Of a stretch of DNA of 64,000 bases, positions 52,814-62,878 are shown piece after piece. Every line of letters starts with the position of its first letter. Position 1 is the stretch's first letter. Source of the DNA: Photobacterium rosenbergii. Its GTDB lineage: Bacteria; Pseudomonadota; Gammaproteobacteria; Enterobacterales; Vibrionaceae. The notes under the pieces were generated by a model. It was not told the DNA's origin, made no database searches, and saw only the letters and a program-made list of their open reading frames with translations. The stretch is from contig NZ_PYMB01000001.1 of NCBI RefSeq assembly GCF_003026455.1, positions 186,001 to 250,000 on the forward strand, in the 5' to 3' direction. The position numbers were made by a program, and so were the translations under genes.

Positions 52814-55183
52814 ATGACTATTCATCCGCTAAGCAGTGACAAACTGTATCGCGCCTCAGAACTAAATGGCTTGCCTGAAGATTGTAAGTCGACCAAGAAC
52901 CTGACCCCACTTGATGAAATCGTAGGTCAAGAACGTGCCCAGAAGGCCGTTGAATTTGCTATGTCTATCAAGGAGAAGGGGTACAACATCTATGCTATTG
53001 GCCGTAATGGCCTAGGCAAGCGAACAATGGTGTTGCGCTATCTCAATCGCCATGATCCTAATGGAAATGGTAATCCGCTCTATGATTGGTGTTATGTCGC
53101 CAACTTTGAAGAGACTCGAAGCCCCAAAATCCTAAAGCTACCTGCAGGTAGTGGTCATGCTTTTAAGAAAGATATTGAAAAGCTGATGACCCGTTTGGTT
53201 AAAGCCCTGCCTTTAGCCTTCGATAACGAAATGTATTACAGCCGCTCGGAAAAGTTGAAAAACCAGCTGACTCAAAAGCAGGAGAGTGCGCTGCTAACGC
53301 TGACCCAAGAAGCGAAAGAGCATAGTGTTAGCTTGTCGGTTACAACAACAGGTGAGTATCAGTTAATTGCTCTAAACGGTGAAGAACCCCATACCGAAGA
53401 AACTTTTGCTCAGCTATCAGATGAAGACCAACAGGCGTTTGAAGATACTATCAACGAGCTTGAGCGCCAACTGCGTGGTATTGTCCGTCAGCTTACAGAG
53501 CTAGAAGAAGAGTTCTCGGATAAGATCCAGAAACTCAACGAAGAAGTTGCACTTGATGTGGTCGCGCATTTCATCAAGACACTTAAAGAAGAGTATAAGT
53601 CTCTGCCAGAAGTAATAGCCTATCTAAAGGCGATGCAGGCGGATATTCTCGAAAACCTCGATATTTTCTTGGAAGAGAGCGAGGAGCAGGTTGCGCTGGC
53701 ATATGCTGCGCTGGACAAGAAAATGCCTCGGCGCTATCAGGTCAATGTGCTGGTGAACCAAGACGGCTCTAAGTTTCCAATTGTGGTGGAAGAGAGCCCG
53801 AATTATCACTCTATTTTTGGTTATGTGGAAAACGCCACCTATAAAGGCACAGTGTTTACCGATTTTTCACTCATCCGTCCGGGTAGTTTGCACAAGGCCA
53901 ATGGTGGTGTGCTCTTGATGGATGCGGTGAAGGTACTGGAGCGTCCTTATGTATGGGACGGTCTGAAACGTGCACTGCGTTCTCGCAAGCTCAGTGTGAG
54001 TTCTCTTGAGAAGGAAGTGACGTTATCGGGCACTATCTCGTTGGATCCAGAGCCAATCCCGCTCAATGTGAAGATCATCTTGTTCGGTGACTACCAGACC
54101 TACCAGTTGCTTCAGCACTATGATCCTGAATTTAGTGAACTATTCCGGGTTACCGCTGATTTTGAAGACGAAATGAACCGTACCGATGAATCAGAGGCTC
54201 AGTATGCCAAGTTTATTTCCAGCATCGTTAATGATAACAAGATGTTACACTGCGATCGCAAGGCGATCGGCAGGATCATCGAATACAGTTCGCGCCAGGC
54301 CGATGATCAGAACAAACTGTCACTGCATTCAGCGGATATCGCCAACTTGTTGCGTGAATCGAACTACGTTGCTAAGTCGTCCAATGCCACCATGATCAGG
54401 GCCAACCATGTCGAGCTTGCCCTGAGCAATCAGGAAATGCGGGTAAGCAGGCTTAAAGATCATGTCATGCAGACCTTTACCAACGGGACGACTCTGATTG
54501 ATACCGACGGTGAAGCTGTCGGGCAGGTCAATGGCCTGTCGGTTATCTCGACGTCGGATTATCAGTTTGGTTCACCTAACCGTATCACTGCTACGACGTC
54601 CTATGGCGAGGGCGGGGTATTTGATATTGAGCGCAGTGTCGATCTGGGTGGTCGTATCCATTCCAAGGGTGTGATGATTTTATCGGCTTACCTTGCGTCT
54701 GTATTTGGTCGCAACAAACGCATCCCACTGACTACCCATCTGACGTTTGAGCAGTCTTATGGTGGTGTCGATGGCGATAGCGCGTCGATGGCAGAGCTTT
54801 GTGCCATTGTATCGGCATTCTCGCAAATGCCAATTAGGCAGGGTATTGCCATCACAGGTTCTATGAACCAGTTTGGCGCTGCACAGCCAATTGGTGGTGT
54901 AAACGAGAAAATTGAAGGCTTCTTCGACGTCTGTGCAATCAAGGGGCGGACGTCAGGGCAAGGTGTGATTATTCCCCAGTGCAATGTTCATAACTTGATG
55001 TTGAGAAAAGATATTGTAGAAGCGGTTGAGAAAGGTGACTTCAATATCTGGGCTATTCGCCATGTTACTGAAGCTATTGAAATCCTGATTGGTCAAGCAG
55101 CAGGGCAAGCTGGATTGGATGGCATCTATCCGGTCGATAGCGTACTGGGCCAAGCGCAACTGAAACTGAATGCCCTAAGATAA
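52814..55183 (+). CDS. Lon-like ATP-dependent protease (LonB/YcbZ-type)
   Basis: A 789-residue protein. An AAA-type ATPase part begins with P-loop GRNGLGKRTMV (about 74). A helical insertion (about 130-310) follows, then a C-terminal Lon peptidase domain. The catalytic Ser656 (VDGDSASMAEL) and Lys699 (GGVNEKIEGFF) are 43 residues apart, as in E. coli Lon. It is longer than E. coli YcbZ (586) and lacks the classic Lon N domain, so it is the LonB-like/AAA_32 type. Soluble, likely for quality-control proteolysis. Own terminator follows. Confidence 0.88.
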   Translation: MTIHPLSSDKLYRASELNGLPEDCKSTKNLTPLDEIVGQERAQKAVEFAMSIKEKGYNIYAIGRNGLGKRTMVLRYLNRHDPNGNGNPLYDWCYVANFEETRSPKILKLPAGSGHAFKKDIEKLMTRLVKALPLAFDNEMYYSRSEKLKNQLTQKQESALLTLTQEAKEHSVSLSVTTTGEYQLIALNGEEPHTEETFAQLSDEDQQAFEDTINELERQLRGIVRQLTELEEEFSDKIQKLNEEVALDVVAHFIKTLKEEYKSLPEVIAYLKAMQADILENLDIFLEESEEQVALAYAALDKKMPRRYQVNVLVNQDGSKFPIVVEESPNYHSIFGYVENATYKGTVFTDFSLIRPGSLHKANGGVLLMDAVKVLERPYVWDGLKRALRSRKLSVSSLEKEVTLSGTISLDPEPIPLNVKIILFGDYQTYQLLQHYDPEFSELFRVTADFEDEMNRTDESEAQYAKFISSIVNDNKMLHCDRKAIGRIIEYSSRQADDQNKLSLHSADIANLLRESNYVAKSSNATMIRANHVELALSNQEMRVSRLKDHVMQTFTNGTTLIDTDGEAVGQVNGLSVISTSDYQFGSPNRITATTSYGEGGVFDIERSVDLGGRIHSKGVMILSAYLASVFGRNKRIPLTTHLTFEQSYGGVDGDSASMAELCAIVSAFSQMPIRQGIAITGSMNQFGAAQPIGGVNEKIEGFFDVCAIKGRTSGQGVIIPQCNVHNLMLRKDIVEAVEKGDFNIWAIRHVTEAIEILIGQAAGQAGLDGIYPVDSVLGQAQLKLNALR

Positions 55184-55207
55184 ATATCTTTGCTGGTAAC
55201 ACAACAA

Positions 55208-55230
55208 AAAGACCGCCGATGGCGGTCTTT
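55208..55230. terminator. Bidirectional terminator
   Basis: AAAGACCGCC and GGCGGTCTTT form a hairpin followed by CTTTTTC, between the Lon-like gene and the convergent EamA gene. Confidence 0.85.
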
Positions 55231-55264
55231 CTTTTTCGAGCTTTATATTAGTGAAATTCTTGTT

Positions 55265-56185
55265 TTACTTACTCGGTGCTGCCCGCTGGCTGCCAAAGAT
55301 ATTGATAAGCGTACCGATAATAATCAAACTGCCGCCCAGCAGTGTCCAAACCGAAGGCAATTCATTAAATAGGAATGCGCCTAGCAAGATTGAAAAGACC
55401 ACTTGGATGTAAGAGTAAGCGGTGGCTTTACTTGCTGCTTCTGTTTGCATTGCCTTGGTTAGGCAAACTTGGCCAATTTGAGTAAAGATACCCACCAGCA
55501 ACAACAAACCAGCTTCAAATAGTGTTGGCATTTGGATATCGCCACCCAATAGGAAAAGAGAGAGCGGTAGGGCGATGAATGGGAAGTAGAACACGATAAC
55601 TGAGCTATCTTCACTTTTGCTCAAGCGCTTGACGATGGTGTAGGCAACCGCACTGAAGAATGCGCCAAGCATGGCGATACCAACAGCGAAAGTCGGTAGT
55701 TCGACAGCGTTACTTGCCAGCATATTGGGTTTAACCGTAATGACTAAGCCAAGAATACTAAGCACGATACATGCAATGGTTGAGAGCTGGATGCGCTCTT
55801 TTAGGAACAGTAGGGCGAGCACTGCCGTAAATACCGGGTGTAGGTACTGAAGAATAGTCGCCTCAGCCAACGGTAGGTGAGCAATGGCGTAGTAGACGCA
55901 AATCAGCCCCAGTGTTCCGACGGTTCCTCGAGCGATTAGAAGCGGTTTGTTGTCGCCCCATACCGGAATTTTCTTGCGCTTGATATCAAGATAACTGATG
56001 ACCAACGAAATGAATGCCCTAGCAGCAACAATTTGGAAAATCGGCATGCCAGTGGAACTGACCAGCTTGACACAGGCAGCCATCAACGCAAAACCAAGTG
56101 CAGAGAGCAGCATGAACCTGAGCCCAACAGGGAGTTGGCCCAGAAAAGAGTTTTTCAGGAAAGAGGGAACAAGGGCTTTGTGCAT
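55265..56185 (-). CDS. EamA/DMT-family transporter
   Basis: A 306-residue membrane protein with ten spans in two EamA repeats (first about 25-145, second about 165-295). Typical features are YYAIAHLPLAEATILQYLHPVF and TEAASKATAYSYIQVVF. It exports or imports small metabolites; substrate unknown. I start at 56185 (MHKALVPS), which gives the family's usual short lead before span 1; Met 56284 would add 33 residues with an extra hydrophobic run. Neither start has a clear ribosome-binding site. Confidence 0.8.
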   Translation of the reverse strand: MHKALVPSFLKNSFLGQLPVGLRFMLLSALGFALMAACVKLVSSTGMPIFQIVAARAFISLVISYLDIKRKKIPVWGDNKPLLIARGTVGTLGLICVYYAIAHLPLAEATILQYLHPVFTAVLALLFLKERIQLSTIACIVLSILGLVITVKPNMLASNAVELPTFAVGIAMLGAFFSAVAYTIVKRLSKSEDSSVIVFYFPFIALPLSLFLLGGDIQMPTLFEAGLLLLVGIFTQIGQVCLTKAMQTEAASKATAYSYIQVVFSILLGAFLFNELPSVWTLLGGSLIIIGTLINIFGSQRAAPSK

Positions 56186-56446
56186 TGGTGAAATTGAAAC
56201 CTCAGCTGTAATGCAGCCGAAAATGCTGCAAATGATAATGGTAATCGCTGCCGCAAGTTTGCCTGAAAATGATGCACAACGCATTAGATATGTGTGATGA
56301 ATGCCCTTTGTCGTTATTACTACTTGTAATGAGGTAAGTTGATAAAGGCTCCTTTCTTTTTGTTTTCTAGTGAAATTTTCCTATGATCGATATACCAGTT
56401 ATAGACGTTTAAGTTCAGTAACTTGGACAATTATTGACAAAGAGCT

Positions 56447-56590
56447 ATGAAGAAATCTCACTTACCAAGCAAACAATGTGCTGTCTGCGGCCTGCCTTTT
56501 TCTTGGCGCAAGAAATGGGAGAAGGTGTGGGATGAGGTTAAGTATTGTTCTAAACGTTGCCGAATGCAGAAGAGGGTAAATCATGGATAA
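56447..56590 (+). CDS. DUF2256 zinc-ribbon microprotein
   Basis: A 47-residue protein ([20 protein letters not shown]..). Cys pairs CAVC (11-14) and CSKRC (34-38) plus the [15 protein letters not shown] core are the DUF2256 family pattern. It probably binds one zinc. Its last eight bases overlap the start of the photolyase gene (ATGGATAA), so the two are translationally coupled. DUF2256 genes are commonly found next to this photolyase type, as I recall. Function unknown; possibly helps cofactor or DNA handling. Confidence 0.82.
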   Translation: MKKSHLPSKQCAVCGLPFSWRKKWEKVWDEVKYCSKRCRMQKRVNHG

Positions 56591-58154
56591 GCACTATGAG
56601 TGTTTGAGGCTGGTTCTTGGGGATCAATTGAATTTACATCACTCTTGGTTTCAAGAACCGGATGATTGCACTCTATACGTGATCGCAGAGTTGCCACAGG
56701 AAATGGATTACGCCTCACATCATATTCAAAAAATCCAAGCCTTCTTCCTAGCGATGCAGCATATGGCAAACTCCTTAACGGAATCTGGGCATCAAGTTTT
56801 GCACCTAACGCTGGATGAAACGTCTGAATACGCCGATCTTCCTGATTTGTTAAGTTCGCTAATAACACGCTTACAGTGTCAGCGATTTGAATACCAGCAG
56901 CCGGATGAATTTAGGCTACGCCAGCAACTCATCACATTCTGCCAGCAGCAAACGATTTCCACATCATGTGTTGATAGTGAGCACTTCATCGTGCCTTTTC
57001 ATGATATCCCTCAGTACTTCAACCGAGAAAAAAATGGCCGGTTAGAAACGTTTTATCGAAAGCTCAGGAAGAAGCATCAAATTTTAATGGAAGATGAAGA
57101 GAAGCCAGAGGGCGGGAAGTGGAATTTTGATAAAGCGAACAGAGATAAACTCAAACCTAAAGATATAGCTGAGCTGCCATCCCCGCTGCTGTTTGGCAAT
57201 GATATTTCGGATGTTAACCAGCGCCTAGTTCGCCACAAGGTTAAGAGTATAGGTGTAAGTAGGGATACATTGCTGTGGCCTGTTAATAGGGAGCAATCGC
57301 TGCAACTGTTGGACTTCTTCTGTACTCACTGCTTACCAAATTTCGGCCGTTTTCAGGATGCTATGACATGTCAGGCTGACGACTTAGTGGATGAAAAACA
57401 ATGGAGTTTGTATCACTCCCGGTTGTCGTTTGCTTTGAACAGTAAAATCATAAGTCCGCTAGAGGTAATTGAATGTGCAATCGACCACTACCGTTCAGGC
57501 GAGGCGATCAATATCGCCCAGATTGAAGGGTTCGTCAGGCAAATCCTCGGTTGGCGAGAGTTCGTACGAGGGATTTATTGGACCCATATGCCGGACTATG
57601 CCAAGCATAATCATCTCGAAGCTAGCCGAAAACTGCCTAGCTGGTTTTGGAGCGGTGAAACCAAGATGAACTGTCTCCATCATGCCATATCTCAATCCCT
57701 TGAGTACGGCTACGCCCACCATATACAGCGGTTAATGGTCACCGGTAATTTTTGCATGATAGCAGGCATTGACCCCAGTGAAGTCGATGCTTGGTACCTT
57801 GGCATCTACGTGGACGCTATCGAATGGGTTGAGATGCCAAATACCCGCGGTATGAGCCAATATGCCGATGGGGGGATTGTAGGTAGTAAGGCTTATGCTG
57901 CCAGCGGTAACTACATCAATAAAATGAGCGATTACTGCCAGCATTGCCATTACCAGGTAAAAGAAAAAACGGCAGAAAATGCTTGCCCGCTAAATAGTTT
58001 GTACTGGCATTTTATGACACAGCATCGTGAGCAGTTTGAACGAAACCCAAGGGTGGGGATGGTGTATCGAAATTGGGATAACCAACCTGATGAAAACCAG
58101 CAAGCGGTACTAGATAAAGCCAAACAGCTGTTGATAGATATTGAGCAGCTTTGA
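56583..58154 (+). CDS. Fe-S cryptochrome/photolyase ((6-4) photolyase, PhrB-type)
   Basis: A 523-residue member of the prokaryotic Fe-S cryptochrome/photolyase group, repairing (6-4) DNA photoproducts with light, using FAD and a [4Fe-4S] cluster. The four cluster cysteines (MNCLHH, then CQHC and ACPL) have spacings of 88, 3 and 13 residues, matching the Agrobacterium PhrB set as I recall it. The C-terminal FAD region has [20 protein letters not shown] and [11 protein letters not shown]. Length fits the family (about 510). It is coupled to the DUF2256 gene upstream. Confidence 0.9.
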   Translation: MDKHYECLRLVLGDQLNLHHSWFQEPDDCTLYVIAELPQEMDYASHHIQKIQAFFLAMQHMANSLTESGHQVLHLTLDETSEYADLPDLLSSLITRLQCQRFEYQQPDEFRLRQQLITFCQQQTISTSCVDSEHFIVPFHDIPQYFNREKNGRLETFYRKLRKKHQILMEDEEKPEGGKWNFDKANRDKLKPKDIAELPSPLLFGNDISDVNQRLVRHKVKSIGVSRDTLLWPVNREQSLQLLDFFCTHCLPNFGRFQDAMTCQADDLVDEKQWSLYHSRLSFALNSKIISPLEVIECAIDHYRSGEAINIAQIEGFVRQILGWREFVRGIYWTHMPDYAKHNHLEASRKLPSWFWSGETKMNCLHHAISQSLEYGYAHHIQRLMVTGNFCMIAGIDPSEVDAWYLGIYVDAIEWVEMPNTRGMSQYADGGIVGSKAYAASGNYINKMSDYCQHCHYQVKEKTAENACPLNSLYWHFMTQHREQFERNPRVGMVYRNWDNQPDENQQAVLDKAKQLLIDIEQL

Positions 58155-58193
58155 TGAACCCCCGCCTTTTTCACCAACGTATTCGGTTTCTAG

Positions 58194-58234
58194 AACCAGC
58201 CTTTACCCGTTGAACTAGGTAAAAAGCTGGTTTT
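58194..58234. terminator. Bidirectional terminator
   Basis: AACCAGC/GCTGGTT with inner TTTACC/GGTAAA form a long stem between the convergent photolyase and HMG-CoA reductase genes. Confidence 0.65.
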
Positions 58235-58251
58235 AGATGCAAATAGTAAGC

Positions 58252-59511
58252 TTAGCGGGCAAGTTTGTGGTGTGCTCGGGAGAAGTGCCCGGCACAAAAA
58301 GCGCCAACAATGGAGAGTTCTCCAGCCAGGCACAATGCAGCACAGACCTCAGATAGCGCCTGAGAATTGCCAGAGCCATGTAGGCCAAGCAAGTCGAGGC
58401 AAGCTTTTTGGCTAGGTAGAGATGTCCCACCACCGACAGTGCCTACCATTAGATTTGGCAGGGTTACCGACGCATATAATCCGCCGTGTTGGTTGACTTC
58501 GATACGGGTAATGCCGACGGCTGATTCAGCCACACAAGCTGCATCTTGACCGCAAGCGATATAAAAAGCCGCAAGTGCATTAGCATAGTGGGCATTGATA
58601 CCGATACTGCCACTGAGCGTGCCGCCGATAGTATTCATGCGGGCAAACTCTGCCATCTTTTGTGGCGTGGTGTGCAGCATCTTCTCAACCAGTTCTTTGT
58701 CGATATTGACTTCGGCTGTGACTTTCTTGCCGCGTACGCCACGTAGCGTCTGGGCTGTTGCCTTCTTATCTCCTGATAAGTTGCCATCAAGAAAGGCTTC
58801 AAGCGGTGTGATTGGAGAATGGTGCAAGATATGCTCAAACACAGCATTGGTGGAGATGGTCACCATGTTCTGGCCTGAAGCATCACCCGTCAGGTACTCG
58901 AACACAAGGTAAACGTGATTACCTTCGATGTTAACACTGATATCGGCCAATTTACCGTGGCGGGTGGTAGATTCGGCAATGCGGCGGAATTCATCATATT
59001 GGGTTACGACCCAAGCAACAAATTGCCCAGCTTGTGCCAAGTCATAAAAGGCAAAACACGGAGTACGGGTAACCCCTTCATTTAGCAGCATAGCACTAGC
59101 ACCACCGGCTTGGGTGATCAGCTGAGACCCACGGTTATAGGAAGCGACAAGTGCGGCCTCGGTGGTCGCGAGAGGGACATGAAAATCGTTTTGAGCAAAC
59201 AGGCCGTTTACACGTAAAGGACCTGCAATGCCGATAGGCATTTTGACTGTGCCAATGAAGTTTTCGATGTTTTTGTTATAGCAGAGCATCTGCTCTTGCG
59301 TGTGTCCATCGAGCAGTTGTGCTTTGGCTTCTTCGTTGTCGAGCATCTGCCAGCGTCGCTCTACCGCCTTGGGGGTGAGGTAGGGAGTACGTGGCTGTTT
59401 ATTTTCCGGCTTGGCAAAGTTAGAACCAAGGCGTTGCTGCAGCTCGTCCGCAGTGAAGTCATTGACCACGGTTTTCATGTGGTCACGTCGATGGAGATTT
59501 AGTTTTGGCAT
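58252..59511 (-). CDS. Hydroxymethylglutaryl-CoA reductase, class I
   Basis: A 419-residue HMG-CoA reductase. ENFIGTVKMPIGIAGPL (about 83), GDASGQNMVT (about 197) and GTVGGGTSLPSQ (near 360) mark the substrate and NADPH sites, and the catalytic His lies in the C-terminal GHFSRAHHKLAR. It makes mevalonate from HMG-CoA. Other mevalonate-pathway genes are not nearby. AAGAAG lies nine bases before ATG 59511; Met at residue 12 lacks a ribosome-binding site. Confidence 0.9.
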   Translation of the reverse strand: MPKLNLHRRDHMKTVVNDFTADELQQRLGSNFAKPENKQPRTPYLTPKAVERRWQMLDNEEAKAQLLDGHTQEQMLCYNKNIENFIGTVKMPIGIAGPLRVNGLFAQNDFHVPLATTEAALVASYNRGSQLITQAGGASAMLLNEGVTRTPCFAFYDLAQAGQFVAWVVTQYDEFRRIAESTTRHGKLADISVNIEGNHVYLVFEYLTGDASGQNMVTISTNAVFEHILHHSPITPLEAFLDGNLSGDKKATAQTLRGVRGKKVTAEVNIDKELVEKMLHTTPQKMAEFARMNTIGGTLSGSIGINAHYANALAAFYIACGQDAACVAESAVGITRIEVNQHGGLYASVTLPNLMVGTVGGGTSLPSQKACLDLLGLHGSGNSQALSEVCAALCLAGELSIVGAFCAGHFSRAHHKLAR

Positions 59512-59606
59512 AGCAGTACTTCTTAGCTAATGACTGCGGCGGATTGTAACCCCCTAATATAAAAACACTACTCCTGCCAGTTGGGAAATTCGCGTGCTGA
59601 CAGAAA

Positions 59607-60014
59607 TCATTCAGGTTTATCTTGTTTAGCGACATTAAGGAATGTTGCCATCCCGCTGATATCTAAGTAACCATCAGATTTTTTATGGGTTCGGAGGTAC
59701 TGGTAGCCTGTCACAATTTTTAACAGATTATCTGATTCAGTATCGCTGATTTTTTTACCGTTCACATGCTCAAAAGCGGCATTAAGTGCCGGCTTGTCGA
59801 CAACTTCGGCTTGTCGGTAAAGGTAGCCGCAACCTGTTGCCAGCCATTCCAGTGAGCAATTTGCCCGCATGGCGATTTGGTTGGCCTTGGCTAAACTTGG
59901 TTCACTGCCTTTGAGGTATTTGCGGATTAAGGCTTCGCTGATATCAACCCTGCGGGCAAAACCGCTGATGCTTTCTTCGCCAATTAAGGTTTTGAGGCGG
60001 AAGGAAAAAGTCAT
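59607..60014 (-). CDS. XRE/CI-like helix-turn-helix protein
   Basis: A 135-residue protein. Residues 3-60 are a helix-turn-helix domain (LKTLIGEESISGFARRVDIS, EALIRKYLKGSEPSLAKANQIA), similar to phage CI-type repressors. The rest (60-135) has no recognised motif and no peptidase. I start at 60014, where GGAG lies nine bases upstream. It is divergent from the aldo/keto reductase. No other phage genes are near, so it is probably a domesticated regulator. Confidence 0.75.
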   Translation of the reverse strand: MTFSFRLKTLIGEESISGFARRVDISEALIRKYLKGSEPSLAKANQIAMRANCSLEWLATGCGYLYRQAEVVDKPALNAAFEHVNGKKISDTESDNLLKIVTGYQYLRTHKKSDGYLDISGMATFLNVAKQDKPE

Positions 60015-60116
60015 AGTTCGTACTCCAGTTCGAAGGTTAGGATTTATATCATTGCCTCCTTGGCGGAACAAGCCTAGGATGGATGGCGATTTTTGAGTAA
60101 ACGGAGTTAAGTCCAG

Positions 60117-61025
60117 ATGGTGGCAAAAGTTGAACTCACCCCGAACGGGCAGCAGTTTTCTGAGTTAGTTCAAGGGTATTGGCGTCTAGCTGATTGGAAT
60201 ATGACCCCACAGGAGCGATTGAGTTTCCTGAAACAGCATATTGAACTGGGTGTTACGACTGTCGATCATGCCGATATCTATGGCAACTACAGTTGTGAGC
60301 ATTTGTTCGGTGAGGCGTTGGCGATTGAGCCTAGTGTTCGCGATCAAATTGAAATCGTGACCAAGTGCGATATTAATCTTTGTAGCGACTTGGTACCAGA
60401 GCGTAAGATCAACCACTACGATACCAGCAAACAGCACATCGTTAACTCGGTGAACAACTCATTGTCTCGATTGAATATCGAGAATATTGATGTTTTGCTT
60501 ATCCACCGTCCGGATGTATTGATGGATGCTGACGAAGTTGCCGAAGCGTTCGCCGAGCTGAAGCAGCAGGGCAAAGTGAACCACTTCGGTGTGTCTAACT
60601 TCACACCTTCGCAGTTCGAGTTGCTGCAGTCCCGCTTGGATGCGCCTCTGGTAACCAACCAGGTTGAGATCAACCCGCTGAATTTCGAAGTGGCCCATGA
60701 TGGTACACTTGATCAACTGCAGATGAAGCGTGTTAAACCTATGGCTTGGTCCTGCTTGGGCGGCGGCGCCATTTTCTCAGGTCAGTCAGAACAGCAAGTC
60801 CGAGTTCGCAATGAGCTGGAAGCGATTCGCGAAGAAGTTGGTGCCGAGAGTATTGACCAGGTAATTTATGCTTGGGTACGTCGCTTGCCATCCAATCCGC
60901 TGCCGATCATCGGTTCAGGTAAAATTGAGCGGGTACAAGCGGCGGTAGATGCGCTGAATATTACTCTGACGCGCGAGCAGTGGTACCGTGTCTGGGTTGC
61001 ATCAAAAGGTCATGGTGTGCCATAG
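60117..61025 (+). CDS. Aldo/keto reductase, YdhF-like
   Basis: A 302-residue NADPH-dependent TIM-barrel reductase. The catalytic tetrad is visible: Asp and Tyr in DHADIYGNY (about 50-58), Lys in IVTKCD (about 82), His in LLIHRPD (about 124). The C-terminal NADPH motif is PIIGSGKIERV. It reduces carbonyl compounds; substrate unknown. Its neighbours downstream deal with methylglyoxal, so an aldehyde-detoxifying role is plausible. Start ATG 60117 follows CGGAG at distance. Confidence 0.86.
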   Translation: MVAKVELTPNGQQFSELVQGYWRLADWNMTPQERLSFLKQHIELGVTTVDHADIYGNYSCEHLFGEALAIEPSVRDQIEIVTKCDINLCSDLVPERKINHYDTSKQHIVNSVNNSLSRLNIENIDVLLIHRPDVLMDADEVAEAFAELKQQGKVNHFGVSNFTPSQFELLQSRLDAPLVTNQVEINPLNFEVAHDGTLDQLQMKRVKPMAWSCLGGGAIFSGQSEQQVRVRNELEAIREEVGAESIDQVIYAWVRRLPSNPLPIIGSGKIERVQAAVDALNITLTREQWYRVWVASKGHGVP

Positions 61026-61076
61026 AGCCAGTGGTTTCGTGCTAGGTACAATCATCTAATAGATGCGAAATACTGA

Positions 61077-61105
61077 AAGGCCCTTACTTGATAGTAAGGG
61101 CCTTT
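61077..61105. terminator. Bidirectional terminator
   Basis: AAAGGCCCTTAC and GTAAGGGCCTTT form a strong hairpin with T-rich ends between the aldo/keto reductase and the convergent glyoxalase gene. Confidence 0.85.
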
Positions 61106-61124
61106 TGTTTCATTTAAAAATGAA

Positions 61125-61565
61125 TTACCACTGACCGGTATTTTCCATTGAAACCCAAGGCTCTGCTGGGGCGAGTGCCTCGCCTTTTTGCAATAGCTCA
61201 ATAGAAATACCATCTGGTGAGCGGACAAATGCCATATGGCCGTCACGAGGTGGACGGTTGATGGTTACACCATTTGCCTTAAGATGTGCACACAAGTCAT
61301 AAATGTTGTCGACTCGGAATGCTAAGTGACCGAAGTTACGTCCACCGGCGTACTCTTCAGGATCCCAATTGTAGGTCAGTTCAACCAAAGGTGAGCTGGT
61401 GGTCTTGGCGTTTTCTGCATCGCCAGGAGCAGCAAGGAAGACCAGAGTAAAGCGACCTTTTTCGCTTTCTTTGCGGTTGGTTTCAACCAAGCCCAGTTTA
61501 TTACAGTAGAAATCTAGCGATGCATCGAGATCGCTGACCCGTACCATTGTGTGTAAATATTCCAT
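61125..61565 (-). CDS. gloA: Lactoylglutathione lyase (glyoxalase I)
   Basis: A 146-residue VOC-fold enzyme converting the methylglyoxal-glutathione adduct to lactoylglutathione. Metal ligands are expected at His5 (MEYLHTM), Glu in LVELTYN (about 62), His in FGHLAF (about 79) and Glu in SIELLQ (about 125). It matches E. coli GloA in layout (135). Forms a detox pair with the DJ-1-like gene next to it. Confidence 0.92.
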   Translation of the reverse strand: MEYLHTMVRVSDLDASLDFYCNKLGLVETNRKESEKGRFTLVFLAAPGDAENAKTTSSPLVELTYNWDPEEYAGGRNFGHLAFRVDNIYDLCAHLKANGVTINRPPRDGHMAFVRSPDGISIELLQKGEALAPAEPWVSMENTGQW

Positions 61566-61607
61566 TGTACATCCTGTTATTGTTAGCTATTGCTCATCGC
61601 CAAGTTA

Positions 61608-62285
61608 CTATTCTAACAGTAATTCTGCAACGGCTTCGCCAACACCATTAGCTGATTGAGGGTTTTGGCCGGTGATAAGGTGTCCGTCGATAACAACATT
61701 ATTGGCCCATGCATCAGCGCCAATAAATGTGGCATTGGCTTGCTTTAGCTTGTCTTCAAGCGAGAAAGGAACAACGCCTGTAAGCCCAACAGCTTCTTCT
61801 TCCTCATTGGTAAAGCCGGTGACTTTCATGTTGGCAATAAGATGGTCGCCATTACCGTAAGTCATGTTAACCAAAGCAGCAGGGCCATGGCAGATGGCAG
61901 CTAAAATGCCATTTTGCTGATAGATGGCAATGGCGACACGTTTCACGTGTTCGTCATCGGGAAAGTCCCACATGGTGCCGTGACCGCCGGCAAAAATGAT
62001 AGCCTGATAATCAGAGGGCATAATGTTATTAAGGGAGTGGCTGTTTTTTAATTGCTCGACAAGATCGGGGTTTGCCAGAAAGCGTGCGTTGGATTCATCT
62101 TCTTCATCCCAACTCTTTGGATCAATGGGTGTTTCTCCACCTGCGATTGAAACAATATCCACTTCGATCCCTTTGTCTACCAGTGCAAAGTAGGGATGGG
62201 TTAATTCCGATAGCCAGAAACCCGTCGTTGTTCCTGTATTGCCTAATGCTGCATGGCTGGTAACTACTATCAATGCTTTTGCCAT
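61608..62285 (-). CDS. DJ-1/PfpI-family protein (HchA-like)
   Basis: A 225-residue type 1 glutamine-amidotransferase-fold protein. The nucleophile Cys is in AAICHGPAA (about 128), and GGHGTMWDFP near 100 supports the HchA/glyoxalase III-like group. It may convert methylglyoxal to lactate without glutathione or repair glycated proteins. Start is 62285 (MAKALIVV), where GGGAG lies seven bases upstream, rather than 62291. Lies 43 bases upstream of gloA, likely one transcript. Confidence 0.83.
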   Translation of the reverse strand: MAKALIVVTSHAALGNTGTTTGFWLSELTHPYFALVDKGIEVDIVSIAGGETPIDPKSWDEEDESNARFLANPDLVEQLKNSHSLNNIMPSDYQAIIFAGGHGTMWDFPDDEHVKRVAIAIYQQNGILAAICHGPAALVNMTYGNGDHLIANMKVTGFTNEEEEAVGLTGVVPFSLEDKLKQANATFIGADAWANNVVIDGHLITGQNPQSANGVGEAVAELLLE

Positions 62286-62450
62286 AATCATACTCCCTTA
62301 AGTAAGAGATAAACTCACAGCGAAAGCATAGTATACCTACATGACTTCATGTCAGAGTCTATTGGGATAAGCGGTGTATGCCGCTGTTAAGCCTGCTCGC
62401 TACACTTAACAGAGGCGAGAGTATTTTGGGGTGAATGCAGGAGAACGGAG

Positions 62451-62825
62451 ATGCCAAAGCGAAAGTTGACCATATTCTATGATGGTGCCTGTCCAAGTTG
62501 TGTCAATGACCGCAATTGGTTTGAGCGCCGCCTCAGTCAGCCAGAGCATGTTGATTGGTATGATATTACGGGTAGAGACGCGGACTTGAAAGCGATAGGT
62601 ATAGACCCAGAACTCGCAATCAGGGAATTGCATGTCATGAATGCTAAGGGGGAAATCCTCAAAGAGCTTGATGCCTATATCTTGCTGTTTGATCAGGTAT
62701 GGTATTTACGCCCCATAGCAATGATAGTGGCACTACCTTTTGTAAAAAAGCGGCTATCTCGTTGGTACAGAACAACGGTAGATCGTCGCTTGGCTAGCCA
62801 GGGGCGGATAGAAAGCGATAAATGA
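62451..62825 (+). CDS. DCC-family thiol-disulfide protein (DUF393)
   Basis: A 124-residue protein with the DCC start FYDGACPSCVNDRNWF (about 9-24), a thioredoxin-like C-x2-C site. The tail carries WYLRPIAMIVALPF and YRTTVDRRLA, as in the family. Role unknown, probably redox. GGAGAACGGAG lies just before the ATG. A 12-base hairpin (62822-62856) follows and may terminate it. Confidence 0.84.
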   Translation: MPKRKLTIFYDGACPSCVNDRNWFERRLSQPEHVDWYDITGRDADLKAIGIDPELAIRELHVMNAKGEILKELDAYILLFDQVWYLRPIAMIVALPFVKKRLSRWYRTTVDRRLASQGRIESDK

Positions 62826-62856
62826 AGGTAAGTGCCTAAACTGGACTCACCTTCAT
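62822..62856. terminator. Candidate bidirectional terminator
   Basis: ATGAAGGTAAGT and ACTCACCTTCAT pair with one mismatch between the convergent DCC and MarR genes. No T-run. Confidence 0.45.
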
Positions 62857-62878
62857 ATAAAGCGACATATCTCTCTTG

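Noticed and set aside
59607..60014. CI-like repressor as a sign of a prophage
   Set aside because: No integrase, att site or structural phage genes nearby; the neighbours are ordinary metabolic genes.
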